Shown: piece after piece, positions 39,219 to 48,148 of the stretch
Position numbering within the stretch: the stretch's first letter is position 1
Layout: each line of letters begins with the position of its first letter
Origin: Nocardioides alkalitolerans
GTDB lineage: Bacteria > Actinomycetota > Actinomycetes > Propionibacteriales > Nocardioidaceae
Direction of reading: 5' to 3'
DNA: 64,000 bases
Assembly: GCA_038184435.1 (NCBI GenBank)
Contig: CP116227.1
Location: 2,695,501-2,759,500 of the forward strand
Notes under the pieces: model-generated
What the model saw: only the letters and a program-made list of their open reading frames with translations
Databases searched by the model: none
What the model was told of the DNA's origin: nothing
Made by a program: the position numbers and the translations under genes

Positions 39219-40337
39219 TCAGGCCCGGCGGTACCGCGCCGGCACGCCGCTCACGGGATCGCTGCCCGGGAGGGCGTCGGCGGCGGCACCGATCGCGTCG
39301 GCGAACCCCTGGTCGCGCTCGACGACCGCTTGGCCGCGCGCGACGAGGACCTCCAGGTGGGCCCGCGTCTCCATGACGGCGAGGGCCGCGTTGAACCGGT
39401 CGAGCGACGACCAGGCCCGCTCGTGGCGGGTCCAGGTGAGGTGGCTGGCGACGTCCTCGGCCGTGACTCCCGCGCCGCCGTTCTCGAGGGGCGCCAGGCT
39501 CTGCTCGAGACGAGCCTCGTGGTGGGCCAGGAGCTCGTCCACGCGGGCGTGGGCCGATCCCGTGACCGGGCCGTGGGCGGGGAGCAGCCGGAGGTCGGGC
39601 AGCGCCCGCACCTTCGCCAGCGAGCCCATGAAGTCGGCGAGCGCCCCGAGGCGGGTGTCGGGCTCGAAGCCGATGGAGGGCGTGATGGTGGGCAGCACGT
39701 GGTCGCCCGCGAACAGGAGCCCGGCGGCGGCGTCCGCGAAGACGTAGTGCCCGGCCGTGTGGCCCGGGGTGTGCACCGCGTCGAAGCGGCGCTCCCCGAC
39801 GGTGATCGGGACGTCGCCCTCGATCCACGTGTCGGGCAGCCCCCAGGTCTCCGCCTCGTCGTCCGCCGGAGCGGCCAGCCACGCCTCGGCCGTGCGCACC
39901 GAGCCCGCGTCGGCGAGGTGGGCGGCCATCACGCGGCGTACGGCGCTGCCCTCGGCCGCCAGCCGCAGCGAGGTCTCCTCGCCGCGGCCCAGTGCGACCT
40001 CCGCTCCGTTGACGTGGCGGAGCGCGACGGCCTGGGAGTAGTGGTCGCGGTGCACGTGGGTGACGAGGAAGCGGCGGATGTCCCCGACACCGGCGTCGAT
40101 GCTGGCCAGCGCCTTCTCCAGCGCCTCGCGCGACTCCTCGATCGCCCAGCCGCCGTCGACGAGCGTGAGCGACCGACCCCGGTCGTCGGTGGTCTCGACC
40201 GCGTAGACGTTGACCGCGCGGAGCCCGTCGTTCGGCAGCGGGAGCGGGATGCGGTGCACGCCCGGAGCCACCGGCCACGCCCCGGGCGTGGCCCAGGGGC
40301 GGTCCGAGTCGGGCGAGATGGCGTCGGCGGTGCTCAC
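39219..40337 (-). CDS. MBL-fold metallo-hydrolase
   Basis: The 372-residue protein has the metallo-beta-lactamase metal motif THVHRDH (His94, His96, Asp98, His99), then HTPGHTAGHYVF, LLFAGDHVLP and LLPAHGPVTG, which supply the other ligands. A C-terminal helical domain (about 285-350) resembles the winged-helix-like part of LACTB2-type hydrolases. The substrate (thioester or RNA) cannot be told from sequence. It starts with GTG/ATG near 40337 and ends convergent with elaA. Confidence 0.88.
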   Translation of the reverse strand: MSTADAISPDSDRPWATPGAWPVAPGVHRIPLPLPNDGLRAVNVYAVETTDDRGRSLTLVDGGWAIEESREALEKALASIDAGVGDIRRFLVTHVHRDHYSQAVALRHVNGAEVALGRGEETSLRLAAEGSAVRRVMAAHLADAGSVRTAEAWLAAPADDEAETWGLPDTWIEGDVPITVGERRFDAVHTPGHTAGHYVFADAAAGLLFAGDHVLPTITPSIGFEPDTRLGALADFMGSLAKVRALPDLRLLPAHGPVTGSAHARVDELLAHHEARLEQSLAPLENGGAGVTAEDVASHLTWTRHERAWSSLDRFNAALAVMETRAHLEVLVARGQAVVERDQGFADAIGAAADALPGSDPVSGVPARYRRA

Positions 40338-40389
40338 CCCGGCAGGCTAACGGCTGGCCGAACGGCCGCTCGGGCGGGTGGGGTCGCGG

Positions 40390-41520
40390 TCAGGGACGCG
40401 CGTTCCGGCGGCGCCGCCGGAACGCCAGCACCTGCGTCGCGAGCGCCAGCACGCTGAGCACGCCGATGACGATCGCGCCCCACCACGCCCAGGTCGGGAC
40501 CGTGTCGCGGCCCAGGAGCAGGACCACGGCAGCGATGACGACGCCGGCCACGTTCGAGACCGCCTCGACGACGGGGAAGCGGGACGCGGCGGTCGCGTCC
40601 AGCATGGCCTCCGTCGTCGCGCGCCCGACGGTCGTCGCCTCGTGGGCCGTCACCGGCAGGTCGGAGGTCCCCGCGAGCACGTCCAGCGTCTCGGGCGGCA
40701 GCCCGAGGGCGGCGACCACCTCGGGCAGGTCGACCGGGTGGCCGCGGAAGGCGGACCGGCGCCGTACGGGGTCGGCGCCCCACGACGTGAAGTCCTCGTC
40801 GGCGTGCTGGGGCACGAGGTCCGCGAGCACGTCGGCCACGAGGACGCGCGCGGGCTCGACGTCCTCGAGCCCGTCGGGGTGCACGGCGGGCCAGAGGTCC
40901 GCCGGCCAGTGCCGACCGCCGACCACCTCGCCCTTCGCGACGTCGAGCACCGTCGCGTGCCCGGCGTCGAGCAGGACCAGGACGCCCGTGGCGGAGCGAC
41001 CGGTCGCGGTGGTGGAGACCAGGTGGGCGATCACGTCCTCCTCGGCGGGGACCACCCCGGGGGCGGGCACCCAGGTCACGAGGTGCCACCCGCGCACCTC
41101 GCGCACCTCGGTGCGCGAGCCAGCAGCGTCCTTGCCGACCGGGCGGTACTCGCGGTCGCCCGCCGGGAGCACCAGGACGGCGTGCCACCCGTCGGCCAGC
41201 CGGGTGTCGACCTCGTCCTCGAAGCGTCGGAAGACGACGCTGCTCGCCGGGGCCCCGAGGTGATCGGCGAGCTCGGGCACCGCGAGGTCGAAGCCGTAAC
41301 CCTCGCGCCCCACCCTCAGGAACCGCCAGCGGGCGCGCGCATCCTCGGCGCTGTAGCGCCCGTGGGTCTCGCCGACGGTGAGGAGGGCGGCGCGGCCCCG
41401 TTCGTCGAGGCCGACCCGGCCGACGCCGCCGGTCGTGCGGACCGCCGCCGCGAGGGCGTCGACCTCGACGCCGGGGAACGCCACCTGCATGAGCTCGACC
41501 TGGTCGCGGGAGCGGAACAT
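40390..41520 (-). CDS. Protein of unknown function with two C-terminal membrane helices
   Basis: The 376-residue protein is mostly soluble (residues 1-315) and ends in two membrane helices (about 318-336 and 342-363) with a short Arg-rich tail. Repeated Val/Asp/His-rich segments suggest an alpha/beta fold, but I recognise no catalytic motif. It lies 52 bases upstream of the MBL gene on the same strand and may be co-transcribed. The ATG at 41520 is the only good start. Confidence 0.75.
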   Translation of the reverse strand: MFRSRDQVELMQVAFPGVEVDALAAAVRTTGGVGRVGLDERGRAALLTVGETHGRYSAEDARARWRFLRVGREGYGFDLAVPELADHLGAPASSVVFRRFEDEVDTRLADGWHAVLVLPAGDREYRPVGKDAAGSRTEVREVRGWHLVTWVPAPGVVPAEEDVIAHLVSTTATGRSATGVLVLLDAGHATVLDVAKGEVVGGRHWPADLWPAVHPDGLEDVEPARVLVADVLADLVPQHADEDFTSWGADPVRRRSAFRGHPVDLPEVVAALGLPPETLDVLAGTSDLPVTAHEATTVGRATTEAMLDATAASRFPVVEAVSNVAGVVIAAVVLLLGRDTVPTWAWWGAIVIGVLSVLALATQVLAFRRRRRNARP

Positions 41521-41592
41521 CTCGCCTCGTGAGCCGCGCTCACCGAGGACGCCGGCCCGGCCTACGTGCAGCGGGGCACAGCGGAAATGGGA

Positions 41593-41628
41593 GAACCGCG
41601 GTGGCGTCTCGGGTCACCACCGCGGTTC
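41593..41628. terminator. Perfect 12-bp hairpin in the gap upstream of the 40390-41520 gene
   Basis: GAACCGCGGTGG (41593-41604) pairs perfectly with CCACCGCGGTTC (41617-41628) around a 12-base loop. It is followed on the plus side by GAGAAGAAG, which reads CTTCTTCTC on the minus side. It lies between two minus-strand genes, about 110 bases after the upstream gene's stop, and may end that transcript. Confidence 0.55.
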
Positions 41629-41739
41629 GAGAAGAAGTATGCCTCGCGTTCACCGGACTCGTCTCAGTTTTCCTGCGAAACCCCCGCAACGTCTCCGCAA
41701 GGCCCCCGACGCCCCAGGGTCCCGGCGCGTCTGCCCAGG

Positions 41740-42150
41740 TCAGGCGGCCTGCGCGACGCCCCCGTGGACGTCCACCACGCCCGTCGTCGAGCGCTCCTGA
41801 CGGCGGCGATCGCGGGCCGCGCCCCGCCGTACGGCGCCGGGCCAGGCGTGCAGCCGCACGTGCGGCGCGCCGGTGAGCGCGCGCTGCCACCACGGCGCGG
41901 TGGCGACACCCAGCGTCACGAGGGCGCGGCCGCGGCATTCGACCCGCACGACCACACCGCGCTCGGCCATCCGCGCCGCCGCCTCGCGCACCTCGCGGCT
42001 CGCGCGCACCCGGCCGAAGCCGGCGACCTCGTCGACGCGGAGGACCAGTCCGTCACGGTCGCGCACCAGCACCGCCGGGACGGCGCCGTCGCGGCCCGCC
42101 AGCTCGAGGAAGAGGCCGCCCACGTGGCCGACGCACCGGTGATCGCTCAT
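41740..42150 (-). CDS. Small protein of unknown function
   Basis: 136 residues, divergent from the MerR-DICT regulator with 77 bases between starts. The first 110 residues look like a compact alpha/beta domain (VPAVLVRDRDGLVLRVDE, EVREAAARMAERGVVVRVEC); the last 25 are Arg/Ser/Gly-rich and probably disordered. No family recognised. The shared intergenic inverted repeat suggests co-regulation with the MerR gene. Confidence 0.65.
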   Translation of the reverse strand: MSDHRCVGHVGGLFLELAGRDGAVPAVLVRDRDGLVLRVDEVAGFGRVRASREVREAAARMAERGVVVRVECRGRALVTLGVATAPWWQRALTGAPHVRLHAWPGAVRRGAARDRRRQERSTTGVVDVHGGVAQAA

Positions 42151-42181
42151 GGAGAACAGCGTCCACTACCGCCCCCAAAAT

Positions 42182-42211
42182 CTCAACACGAAACCTAAAC
42201 GGATTGTTGAG
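42182..42211. promoter_or_regulatory. CTCAACA / TGTTGAG inverted repeat between divergent genes
   Basis: CTCAACA (42182-42188) and TGTTGAG (42205-42211) form 7-bp arms 16 bases apart in an AT-rich 60-bp gap. The repeat lies 17-46 bases before the MerR start and 32-61 before the divergent start. A good operator candidate for the MerR-DICT protein; this is inference. Confidence 0.5.
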
Positions 42212-42227
42212 GTATAGGATCAGGGTC

Positions 42228-43109
42228 ATGGCTCACGACCGTTCCTCCGACGCCGGTTCGACGTCCGTCGGCGACCTCGCGATCGGTGAGCTCGCGGAGG
42301 CCACGGGCGTCAGCGTCCCCACCCTCCGCATGTGGGAGCAGCGCCACGGCTTCCCCGTCGCCCGCCGACTGCCGAGCGGCCACCGCCGCTACGAGGCCGC
42401 CGACATCGAGCTCGTGCGCCAGGTGCTCGCCCACCGAAGGGCGGGGCTGCGGCTCGACCAGTCGATCTCCCGCGTGCAGCTCGCCGCCAGCCCGCCCACC
42501 GCCTCCGTCTTCGCCGAGCTGCGCGGCGTCAACGTCGGTCTCCCCGTCCACCGGCTCAGCAAGGGCACGCTCGTCGCCGTGTCGTGGGCGATCGAGGACG
42601 AGTTCATGGCCCGGGCCCAGCGCCCCCACCTGTACGGCGCGTTCCAGCGCGTCCCGTTCTGGGAGCGAGCCGAGCCGCGGTGGACCGACCTGGCGCGGCG
42701 CGCGGCGACGACCATCGTCTTCGCCGACTTCGACGACTCCGACCCGCCGGCCCAGGCCGGCACGGTGCGCCGGGTGGGCCTGCCGGAGGACTCGCCGCTG
42801 CGGAGCGAGTGGGCCGTCGTGTGCGACTCCGACGACCTCTGCATCGCCCTCTCCGCCTGGGAGATCCCCGGGCAGGCGGACGTGCCCGACCACCGCCGCG
42901 AGTTCGAGGCCGTGTGGTCCCTGCGACCGGCCGACGTCGCGACCGCCGCGCTCGTCTGCGCCACCGCCGCCGGGGAGTCCGCGACCGTCGCCAGCGAGGG
43001 GGCGCTGCTCCGCGCCGTGCGCCCCGGTCCGCGGGTCGACGCCGAGTGGGCAGCGGCCGAGGCGCTCTTCGCCCGGATGGTCGCCTACGTGGACCGCCGG
43101 CAGCGCTGA
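42228..43109 (+). CDS. MerR-family regulator with DICT sensory domain
   Basis: The 293-residue protein begins with a MerR winged helix (IGELAEATGVSVPTLRMWEQRHGFPVARR, then GHRRYEAADIELVRQV). A DICT domain follows (about 95-215: LVAVSWAIEDEFMARAQ, GAFQRVPFWERAEPRW, TTIVFADFDD). DICT is a sensory domain found in light- and stress-linked signalling proteins. The start ATG at 42228 is preceded by CAGGG. It lies 76 bases upstream of two malyl-CoA lyase-type genes on the same strand and may control them and the divergent small gene. Confidence 0.88.
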   Translation: MAHDRSSDAGSTSVGDLAIGELAEATGVSVPTLRMWEQRHGFPVARRLPSGHRRYEAADIELVRQVLAHRRAGLRLDQSISRVQLAASPPTASVFAELRGVNVGLPVHRLSKGTLVAVSWAIEDEFMARAQRPHLYGAFQRVPFWERAEPRWTDLARRAATTIVFADFDDSDPPAQAGTVRRVGLPEDSPLRSEWAVVCDSDDLCIALSAWEIPGQADVPDHRREFEAVWSLRPADVATAALVCATAAGESATVASEGALLRAVRPGPRVDAEWAAAEALFARMVAYVDRRQR

Positions 43110-43185
43110 TCGCACCTCATCGGCCGCCGAACTCTGCCCGTCCGGGCGGCGATCCGGCGGCGGAGCGCTGCTACGTTCACTTCTC

Positions 43186-44274
43186 ATGCGCAGCGCCAAG
43201 GACTTCTTCGCCCCGCTCGCCGTCGGGGCTCCCGCCCCGGTCCGCGAGGTGCCCGCCCGGCCGAGCCGGGCCATCCACTTCTTCGACCCGAGCAACCCCA
43301 AGATGGCCGCCAAGGTCCCCGACATGGTCGGCACCGTGGACGTGCTGCTGGGCAACCTCGAGGACGCGGTCAAGGCCGACAAGAAGGTGGAGGCGCGCGA
43401 GGGCCTCGTGCGGATCGGGCAGGAGGTCGACTTCGGCCCCACCCAGCTCTGGACCCGCATCAACTCGCTCGACAGCCCGTGGGCGCTCGACGACCTGACC
43501 ACCCTGGTGCCGGCCATCGGCCACAAGCTCGACGTCGTCATGGTCCCGAAGGTGCAGGGCGCGGAGGACATCCACTACGTCGACCGCCTGCTCGCCCAGC
43601 TCGAGGCCAAGGCCGGGCTCGAGCGGCCGATCCTCGTCCACGCCATCCTCGAGACCGCCCGCGGCGTCGCGAACGTCGAGGAGATCTGCGGCGCCTCGCC
43701 GCGCATGCAGGGCCTCTCCCTCGGACCCGCCGACCTGGCTGCCGACCGTCGGATGAAGACCACCCGCGTGGGCGGCGGCCACCCCGGCTACCTGGTGCGC
43801 CAGGACCCCCCGAAGGGCGAGGACGGCACCGCGCAGATCGAGGCTCAGCGCGCGACGTACCAGCAGGACCTGTGGCACTACACCGTCGCCCGCATGGTCG
43901 ACGCGTGCGCGGCCCACGGCATCTACCCCTACTACGGGCCGTTCGGCGACATCACCGACGTCGTCGCGTGCGAGGACCAGTTCCGCAACGCGTTCCTGCT
44001 CGGCTGCGTCGGCACGTGGTCGCTGCACCCGAAGCAGATCGCCATCGCCAACCGGGTCTTCTCCCCCAGCGTCGAGGACATCCGGCACGCGCGCCGCGTC
44101 GTCGCCGCGATGGGCGACGGCACCGGCGCCGTCATGCTCGACGGCAAGATGGAGGATGACGCCTCCCTCAAGCAGTGCCTCGTGATGGTCGACCTCGCCG
44201 AGCAGCTGGCGGCGGTCGACCCCGAGCTCAAGAAGCAGTACGACGCGATCGACGCCGAGCCGCAGGGAGCCTGA
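43186..44274 (+). CDS. HpcH/HpaI aldolase / malyl-CoA lyase-type enzyme
   Basis: The 362-residue protein is a CoA-ester lyase of the citrate lyase beta family: HFFDPSNPKMAAKVPDMV, NLEDAVKADKK, ARINS-like TRINSLDSPW, the metal ligand Glu in HAILETARGVANVEEI and Asp in SLGPADLAADRRM. The long form resembles L-malyl-CoA / beta-methylmalyl-CoA lyases. Likely reaction: reversible cleavage of a malyl-CoA type ester to glyoxylate plus acyl-CoA. One base separates its stop from the next gene. Confidence 0.85.
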   Translation: MRSAKDFFAPLAVGAPAPVREVPARPSRAIHFFDPSNPKMAAKVPDMVGTVDVLLGNLEDAVKADKKVEAREGLVRIGQEVDFGPTQLWTRINSLDSPWALDDLTTLVPAIGHKLDVVMVPKVQGAEDIHYVDRLLAQLEAKAGLERPILVHAILETARGVANVEEICGASPRMQGLSLGPADLAADRRMKTTRVGGGHPGYLVRQDPPKGEDGTAQIEAQRATYQQDLWHYTVARMVDACAAHGIYPYYGPFGDITDVVACEDQFRNAFLLGCVGTWSLHPKQIAIANRVFSPSVEDIRHARRVVAAMGDGTGAVMLDGKMEDDASLKQCLVMVDLAEQLAAVDPELKKQYDAIDAEPQGA

Positions 44275-44275
44275 C

Positions 44276-45154
44276 ATGACCGAGCCCGCCTTCACCCCGC
44301 TCCGCTCCGTCCTCTACATGCCCTCGTCCAACGCGAAGGCGCTGGAGAAGGCGAAGACGCTGCCGATCGACGGCGTCATCTTCGACCTCGAGGACGCCGT
44401 GGCCCCCGACGCCAAGCCGGCCGCGCGCGAGGCGGCCGCGGCGGCCGTGGGGTCCGGCGAGTACGGCCGGCGCACCCTCACGATCCGCGTCAACGGCCTC
44501 GGCACCGCGTGGCACGACGACGACATCGTGGCCGCCGCCCAGGCCGGACCGGCGGGCATCGTCGTGCCCAAGGTCAACAGCGCCGAGGAGGTCAAGCAGC
44601 TCGTCGGTGCGATGGAGAAGGCGGGCGCGCCCGACCACACCCGGCTCTGGGCGATGGTCGAGACGCCCGAGGCCATCTTCGGGGTGCGCGAGCTGGCCGC
44701 CGCCGACGAGCGGCTCGCCGTGCTCGTGATGGGCACGAACGACCTGGTCAAGGAGCTCTACGCCGAGCATGTCCCCGGCCGTGCCCCGCTGCTGACGTCG
44801 CTGTCCTGGTCGGTGCTCGCCGCGCGCGCCGCCGGCGTCGCGATCCTCGACGGCGTCTACAACGACGTGAAGAATACCGAGGGGTTCCTCGCCGAGTGCA
44901 CCCAGGGCGCCCAGATGGGCTTCGACGGCAAGACGCTCATCCACCCCGGCCAGGTCGCCGGCGCCAACGAGACGTTCGCGCCCAGCGCCCAGGCCGTCGA
45001 GGACGCCCGCGGCATCCTCGCCGCCTGGGAGGAGGGCAAGGGCTCCGGCGTCGTCACCTACAACGGGAAGATGGTGGAGAACCTCCACGTCGAGTCGGCG
45101 CAGCGCGCCCTCGCGATCCACGAGGCCATCACCGCCCTGGAGGCCGACGCCTGA
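44276..45154 (+). CDS. CoA ester lyase / malyl-CoA thioesterase-like enzyme
   Basis: The 292-residue paralog of the preceding gene: RSVLYMPSSNAKALEKAKTL, GVIFDLEDAVAPDAKPAAR, TIRVNGLGTAW, MVETPEAIFGVRELA and MGTNDLVKEL. The size is that of (3S)-malyl-CoA thioesterase and of short CitE-like lyases. In organisms using malyl-CoA intermediates a lyase and a thioesterase paralog work in sequence. The same division of labour is inferred here but the split cannot be proven from sequence. Confidence 0.85.
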   Translation: MTEPAFTPLRSVLYMPSSNAKALEKAKTLPIDGVIFDLEDAVAPDAKPAAREAAAAAVGSGEYGRRTLTIRVNGLGTAWHDDDIVAAAQAGPAGIVVPKVNSAEEVKQLVGAMEKAGAPDHTRLWAMVETPEAIFGVRELAAADERLAVLVMGTNDLVKELYAEHVPGRAPLLTSLSWSVLAARAAGVAILDGVYNDVKNTEGFLAECTQGAQMGFDGKTLIHPGQVAGANETFAPSAQAVEDARGILAAWEEGKGSGVVTYNGKMVENLHVESAQRALAIHEAITALEADA

Positions 45155-45175
45155 GCGAGGCCGTTCCGTGGCCGC

Positions 45176-45208
45176 GGCCCGGTGGGACCCCCGTGGTCCC
45201 ACCGGGCC
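45176..45208 (+). terminator. Terminator after the CoA-ester lyase pair
   Basis: A 14-bp perfect stem (GGCCCGGTGGGACC and complement, 45176-45189 with 45195-45208) and a 5-base loop, 22 bases after the stop. Confidence 0.8.
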
Positions 45209-45305
45209 GTCGCCGTCACCGGGTCCGACGTAACGCTGTGGCCCTCCGCACGTTCTGACCAGTGAGGCCGGCGCCTCCCTCTCCAGCCGGCCCGGAGACA
45301 GAGGC

Positions 45306-47327
45306 ATGCCGACCGACCCGCCCGACGACAGCTCGTCGCAGCCCGGCCACGACCTCCAGCGTGCCCTCTTCGACCTGTTCCGCGACGCCGAGCGGACCGA
45401 CGAGGACGCAGCGGCGGAGCCGGCGGCGGAGGCGGAGCCGGAAAGGGGCACGGACGACACCCCGCAGGGCGGTCCGGCTGTCGTTCGTGACCCTTCCTCG
45501 GAGGCGTCGGACCGGCCCGCCCGGCCCCGGACCTTGGCCGAGCGCCTCGCCGCGCGGCAGGCGGCGCTGGGCGCGGCTGCTGCGGCCCCCCGGTCGGGTG
45601 CCCAGCCAGATCCCGAGCCGGATCCCCAGCCAGATCCCGAGCCGATCCCCGAGCCGACCGTCGCCACGCCGGTCGTCGCCACGTCGGCCGACCTCTACCC
45701 GGAGGCTGAGCCCGAGGCTGAGCTCGCACCGCTGACGGCGCTCCTGCGCCCCGCCGATGAACCACCCCCCGAGGTGACGGCGCCGGCGTCCCGTGATCGG
45801 ACCCCGCACGACGACGAGACCCGCCGCCCGTGGCTGCTGCCCCTGGTGGGGGTGGCCGTGATCTGCCTCGTCGTCGCGATCGGCGGCGTGCTGGCCCTGG
45901 GCGGCGAGGACGACGCGCCGCCGCAGTCCGCGCGCACCGAGGGGCCCAGCGCGACCCCGACCGCCACCGATGTCGAGGCGCTGCTGGCGACCAGCCGGGC
46001 GTTGTACGACGAGGTCTCGGACGCCGTCACCGCGACGGCCGACCTGGGCGGCCTCCCCGAGGCGGTCGCGATCGCCGAGGACGCCCGGGGCGAGGCCGAG
46101 ACCCTCGTCGCGCAGGCCGGCACGCTCGACCCGGCGCCCACACAGCCCGAGCTCGACGTCGTCACGCGGCAGCGCGACCTGATCGCGGCCGTGGCCGCCT
46201 TCGCCACGCTCGACACCGCCACGCTCGCCACGTTCGGCGAGCTCGCCACCGCGCTGCGGGGTGCCGCCGACCTGCTCGCCCAGGCCGAGGCCGGCCTCGA
46301 GCTGGCCGGACGCGACGAGGACCAGGCAGCCGCGGGCGCCCGGGCCGGCACGGCGCCGGACGAGCTGGTGCTCGCAGCGGCGCGGGCGCGCGCCGTACCG
46401 GCTCCGCCGACGTCCACCGCCCAGCACCTCGTCGGTCTCGTGGGCACCGCAGCGGTCCGCGCCACCACCGAGGACCTGACGGAGATCGCCGGCCGGCTCG
46501 AGCTGTCGACGCGGACCGCGGAGATCCGCGCGGCGGCGGAGGACGCGGCGGCGTTGGCGACCTACGCGCAGGCGGCGCGGGCCGGGTTCGACGACGACTC
46601 GGAAACCGCGGTCGCGCTCGACCGGCTGCTGGCCCTGCTCGGCCCCGTCGGGCGGCTCGTGGAGCTCGACGGCGAGAACCTCGACCTCTGGACCGAGGTC
46701 AGCGCCCAGCTCGCCGACGCCACCGGCGGCGACGACCAGCTCGGTGCCGCGTCGCGCGCGGCCTACGCCCACGTCGACGCCCTCGTGGCCGCCGCTCGCA
46801 CCACCATCGCCGCGTGGGAGGCGGAGGTCGCCGCGCAGGAGGGGTCGACGGAGGACGCGGCGGAGGTCGCGGCCTACGCCTCGGCGATGAGCGGTGTCTT
46901 CAGCACCTACGACGCGCTCGCCGCCCAGACCCCGCGCCTCGCGTCGGGCGACGCCCCGAGCTCGTCGGTGGGGTCGGCGCTGTTCCGCCTGCGGGGCCCG
47001 TACGCGTCCCTCGACCAACGGGTGCGGGGCATCACCGCGCCCGGCTCGCTGCGGTCGGCCCACGCCTCGGTGGTCGCGCTCGTGGCCGCGGCCGAGCTGG
47101 CCGTCAACCGCGGCGAGGCCGTGTCGCGCGAGGGCGAGCAGTGCATCTCCCGCGGCGGGTCGCCGACCGGCTGCCGGCTCGGGGCCCAGCCGACGTGGTC
47201 GAGCTACAGCACGAGCCTCGCGACGGTGCAGAGCGGCGGCGCCGTGCGCAGCAGCTGGTCGGCGGCGCTGGCGGACGCCCAGCAGGGCGCTCCGAGCGGT
47301 ACGCCACCGCCGCGGCCCGACGTCTGA
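45306..47327 (+). CDS. Large single-pass membrane protein of unknown function
   Basis: 673 residues. The N-terminal 175 residues are cytoplasmic by topology, acidic and Pro-rich, with a PDPEPDPQPDPEP-type repeat. One membrane helix follows (about 176-199, starting at WLLPLVGVAVICLVV). The rest (about 200-673) is an Ala/Glu/Thr-rich, mostly helical extracytoplasmic region with only two Cys close to the end (EQCISRGGSPTGCRLG), a likely disulfide. It starts with ATG at 45306 after a short leader. No enzymatic motif recognised; perhaps a surface or cell-envelope structural protein. Confidence 0.8.
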   Translation: MPTDPPDDSSSQPGHDLQRALFDLFRDAERTDEDAAAEPAAEAEPERGTDDTPQGGPAVVRDPSSEASDRPARPRTLAERLAARQAALGAAAAAPRSGAQPDPEPDPQPDPEPIPEPTVATPVVATSADLYPEAEPEAELAPLTALLRPADEPPPEVTAPASRDRTPHDDETRRPWLLPLVGVAVICLVVAIGGVLALGGEDDAPPQSARTEGPSATPTATDVEALLATSRALYDEVSDAVTATADLGGLPEAVAIAEDARGEAETLVAQAGTLDPAPTQPELDVVTRQRDLIAAVAAFATLDTATLATFGELATALRGAADLLAQAEAGLELAGRDEDQAAAGARAGTAPDELVLAAARARAVPAPPTSTAQHLVGLVGTAAVRATTEDLTEIAGRLELSTRTAEIRAAAEDAAALATYAQAARAGFDDDSETAVALDRLLALLGPVGRLVELDGENLDLWTEVSAQLADATGGDDQLGAASRAAYAHVDALVAAARTTIAAWEAEVAAQEGSTEDAAEVAAYASAMSGVFSTYDALAAQTPRLASGDAPSSSVGSALFRLRGPYASLDQRVRGITAPGSLRSAHASVVALVAAAELAVNRGEAVSREGEQCISRGGSPTGCRLGAQPTWSSYSTSLATVQSGGAVRSSWSAALADAQQGAPSGTPPPRPDV

Positions 47328-47334
47328 GCGGACG

Positions 47335-47616
47335 TCAGAGCGGTTCCCACCCGCGGAGGAAGGCGAGCACCCGCTCGGCCGGCATCTCGCACGGCCGGAA
47401 GGCCTCGCCCGCGGCCGCCAGGTAGACGTTGGCGCTCACGAACGCCGTACCGCCGAGCTGCTCCGCCCACACCTTCAGGCTGCGCCCGCCCGCGTGCTCG
47501 CTGACGGTCACCGCCCAGCGGTCGCCCGCGTAGCGCACCGTCGAGCTGCCCCGCGGCAGCCGCGCGACCAGATCGGCGACGGGGGTCGGGGTGTCCACCA
47601 CCCCATCGTCGCCCAC
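47335..47616 (-). CDS. Small conserved-looking protein of unknown function
   Basis: 93 residues or slightly fewer: GTG starts are possible at 47616, 47601 and 47598. The body (VADLVARLPRGSSTVRYAG, VTVSEHAGGRSLKVWAEQLGG, RVLAFLRGWEPL) has the look of a small alpha/beta domain. It is divergent from dtd with only 16 bases between start codons when the longest form is used, and its stop lies 7 bases from the convergent 673-residue gene. Confidence 0.65.
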   Translation of the reverse strand: MGDDGVVDTPTPVADLVARLPRGSSTVRYAGDRWAVTVSEHAGGRSLKVWAEQLGGTAFVSANVYLAAAGEAFRPCEMPAERVLAFLRGWEPL

Positions 47617-47632
47617 CGGCCATCATGGACGG

Positions 47633-48067
47633 GTGCGTGCCGTCGTCCAGCGAACCCTGTCCGCCTCCGTCCGCGTCGCCGACGAGGTCGTCGGTCGCAC
47701 CGACGAGCCGGGGCTGCTGGTCTACCTCGGCGTCACCCACGACGACGGACCCGCCGACGTCGCCTGGATCGCGCGCAAGGTCTGGGAGCTGCGGCTCCTG
47801 CGCGACGAGCGCTCCGCCTCCGACGTGGGCGCGCCGGTGCTGGTGGTCAGCCAGTTCACGTTGTACGGCGACGCCCGCAAGGGCCGGCGCCCCTCGTGGT
47901 CGGCGGCCGCGCCGGGCCCGGTCAGCGAGCCGTTGTACGACGCGGTCTGCGCCGAGCTGGAACGACTCGGCGCCCGGGTCGCGCGCGGCGTGTTCGGCGC
48001 CGACATGCAGGTGGCGTCGGTCAACGACGGCCCCATCACGCTCGTGCTCGACTCGCCGCGGGCCTGA
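47633..48067 (+). CDS. dtd: D-aminoacyl-tRNA deacylase
   Basis: Dtd removes D-amino acids (and glycine mischarged on tRNA-Ala) from tRNA. The 144-residue protein starts VRAVVQRTLSASVRV and has the two signature motifs, SQFTLYGD and NDGPIT (the cross-subunit Gly-Pro motif). GTG start at 47633. Normal length for the family. Confidence 0.97.
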   Translation: MRAVVQRTLSASVRVADEVVGRTDEPGLLVYLGVTHDDGPADVAWIARKVWELRLLRDERSASDVGAPVLVVSQFTLYGDARKGRRPSWSAAAPGPVSEPLYDAVCAELERLGARVARGVFGADMQVASVNDGPITLVLDSPRA

Positions 48068-48104
48068 GGGCGAGCCGCGCCCGGGCCGGGAGGAAAACGC
48101 GGAC

Positions 48105-48148
48105 GGCGTCGGCCCGGGCCCAGTCCCGGGACAGTCCCGGCCGACGCC
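48105..48148. terminator. Hairpin between convergent dtd and hutU
   Basis: GGCGTCGGCC (48105-48114) pairs with GGCCGACGCC (48139-48148) around a 24-base loop that itself contains CCCGGG palindromes. It could end both transcripts. Confidence 0.65.
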
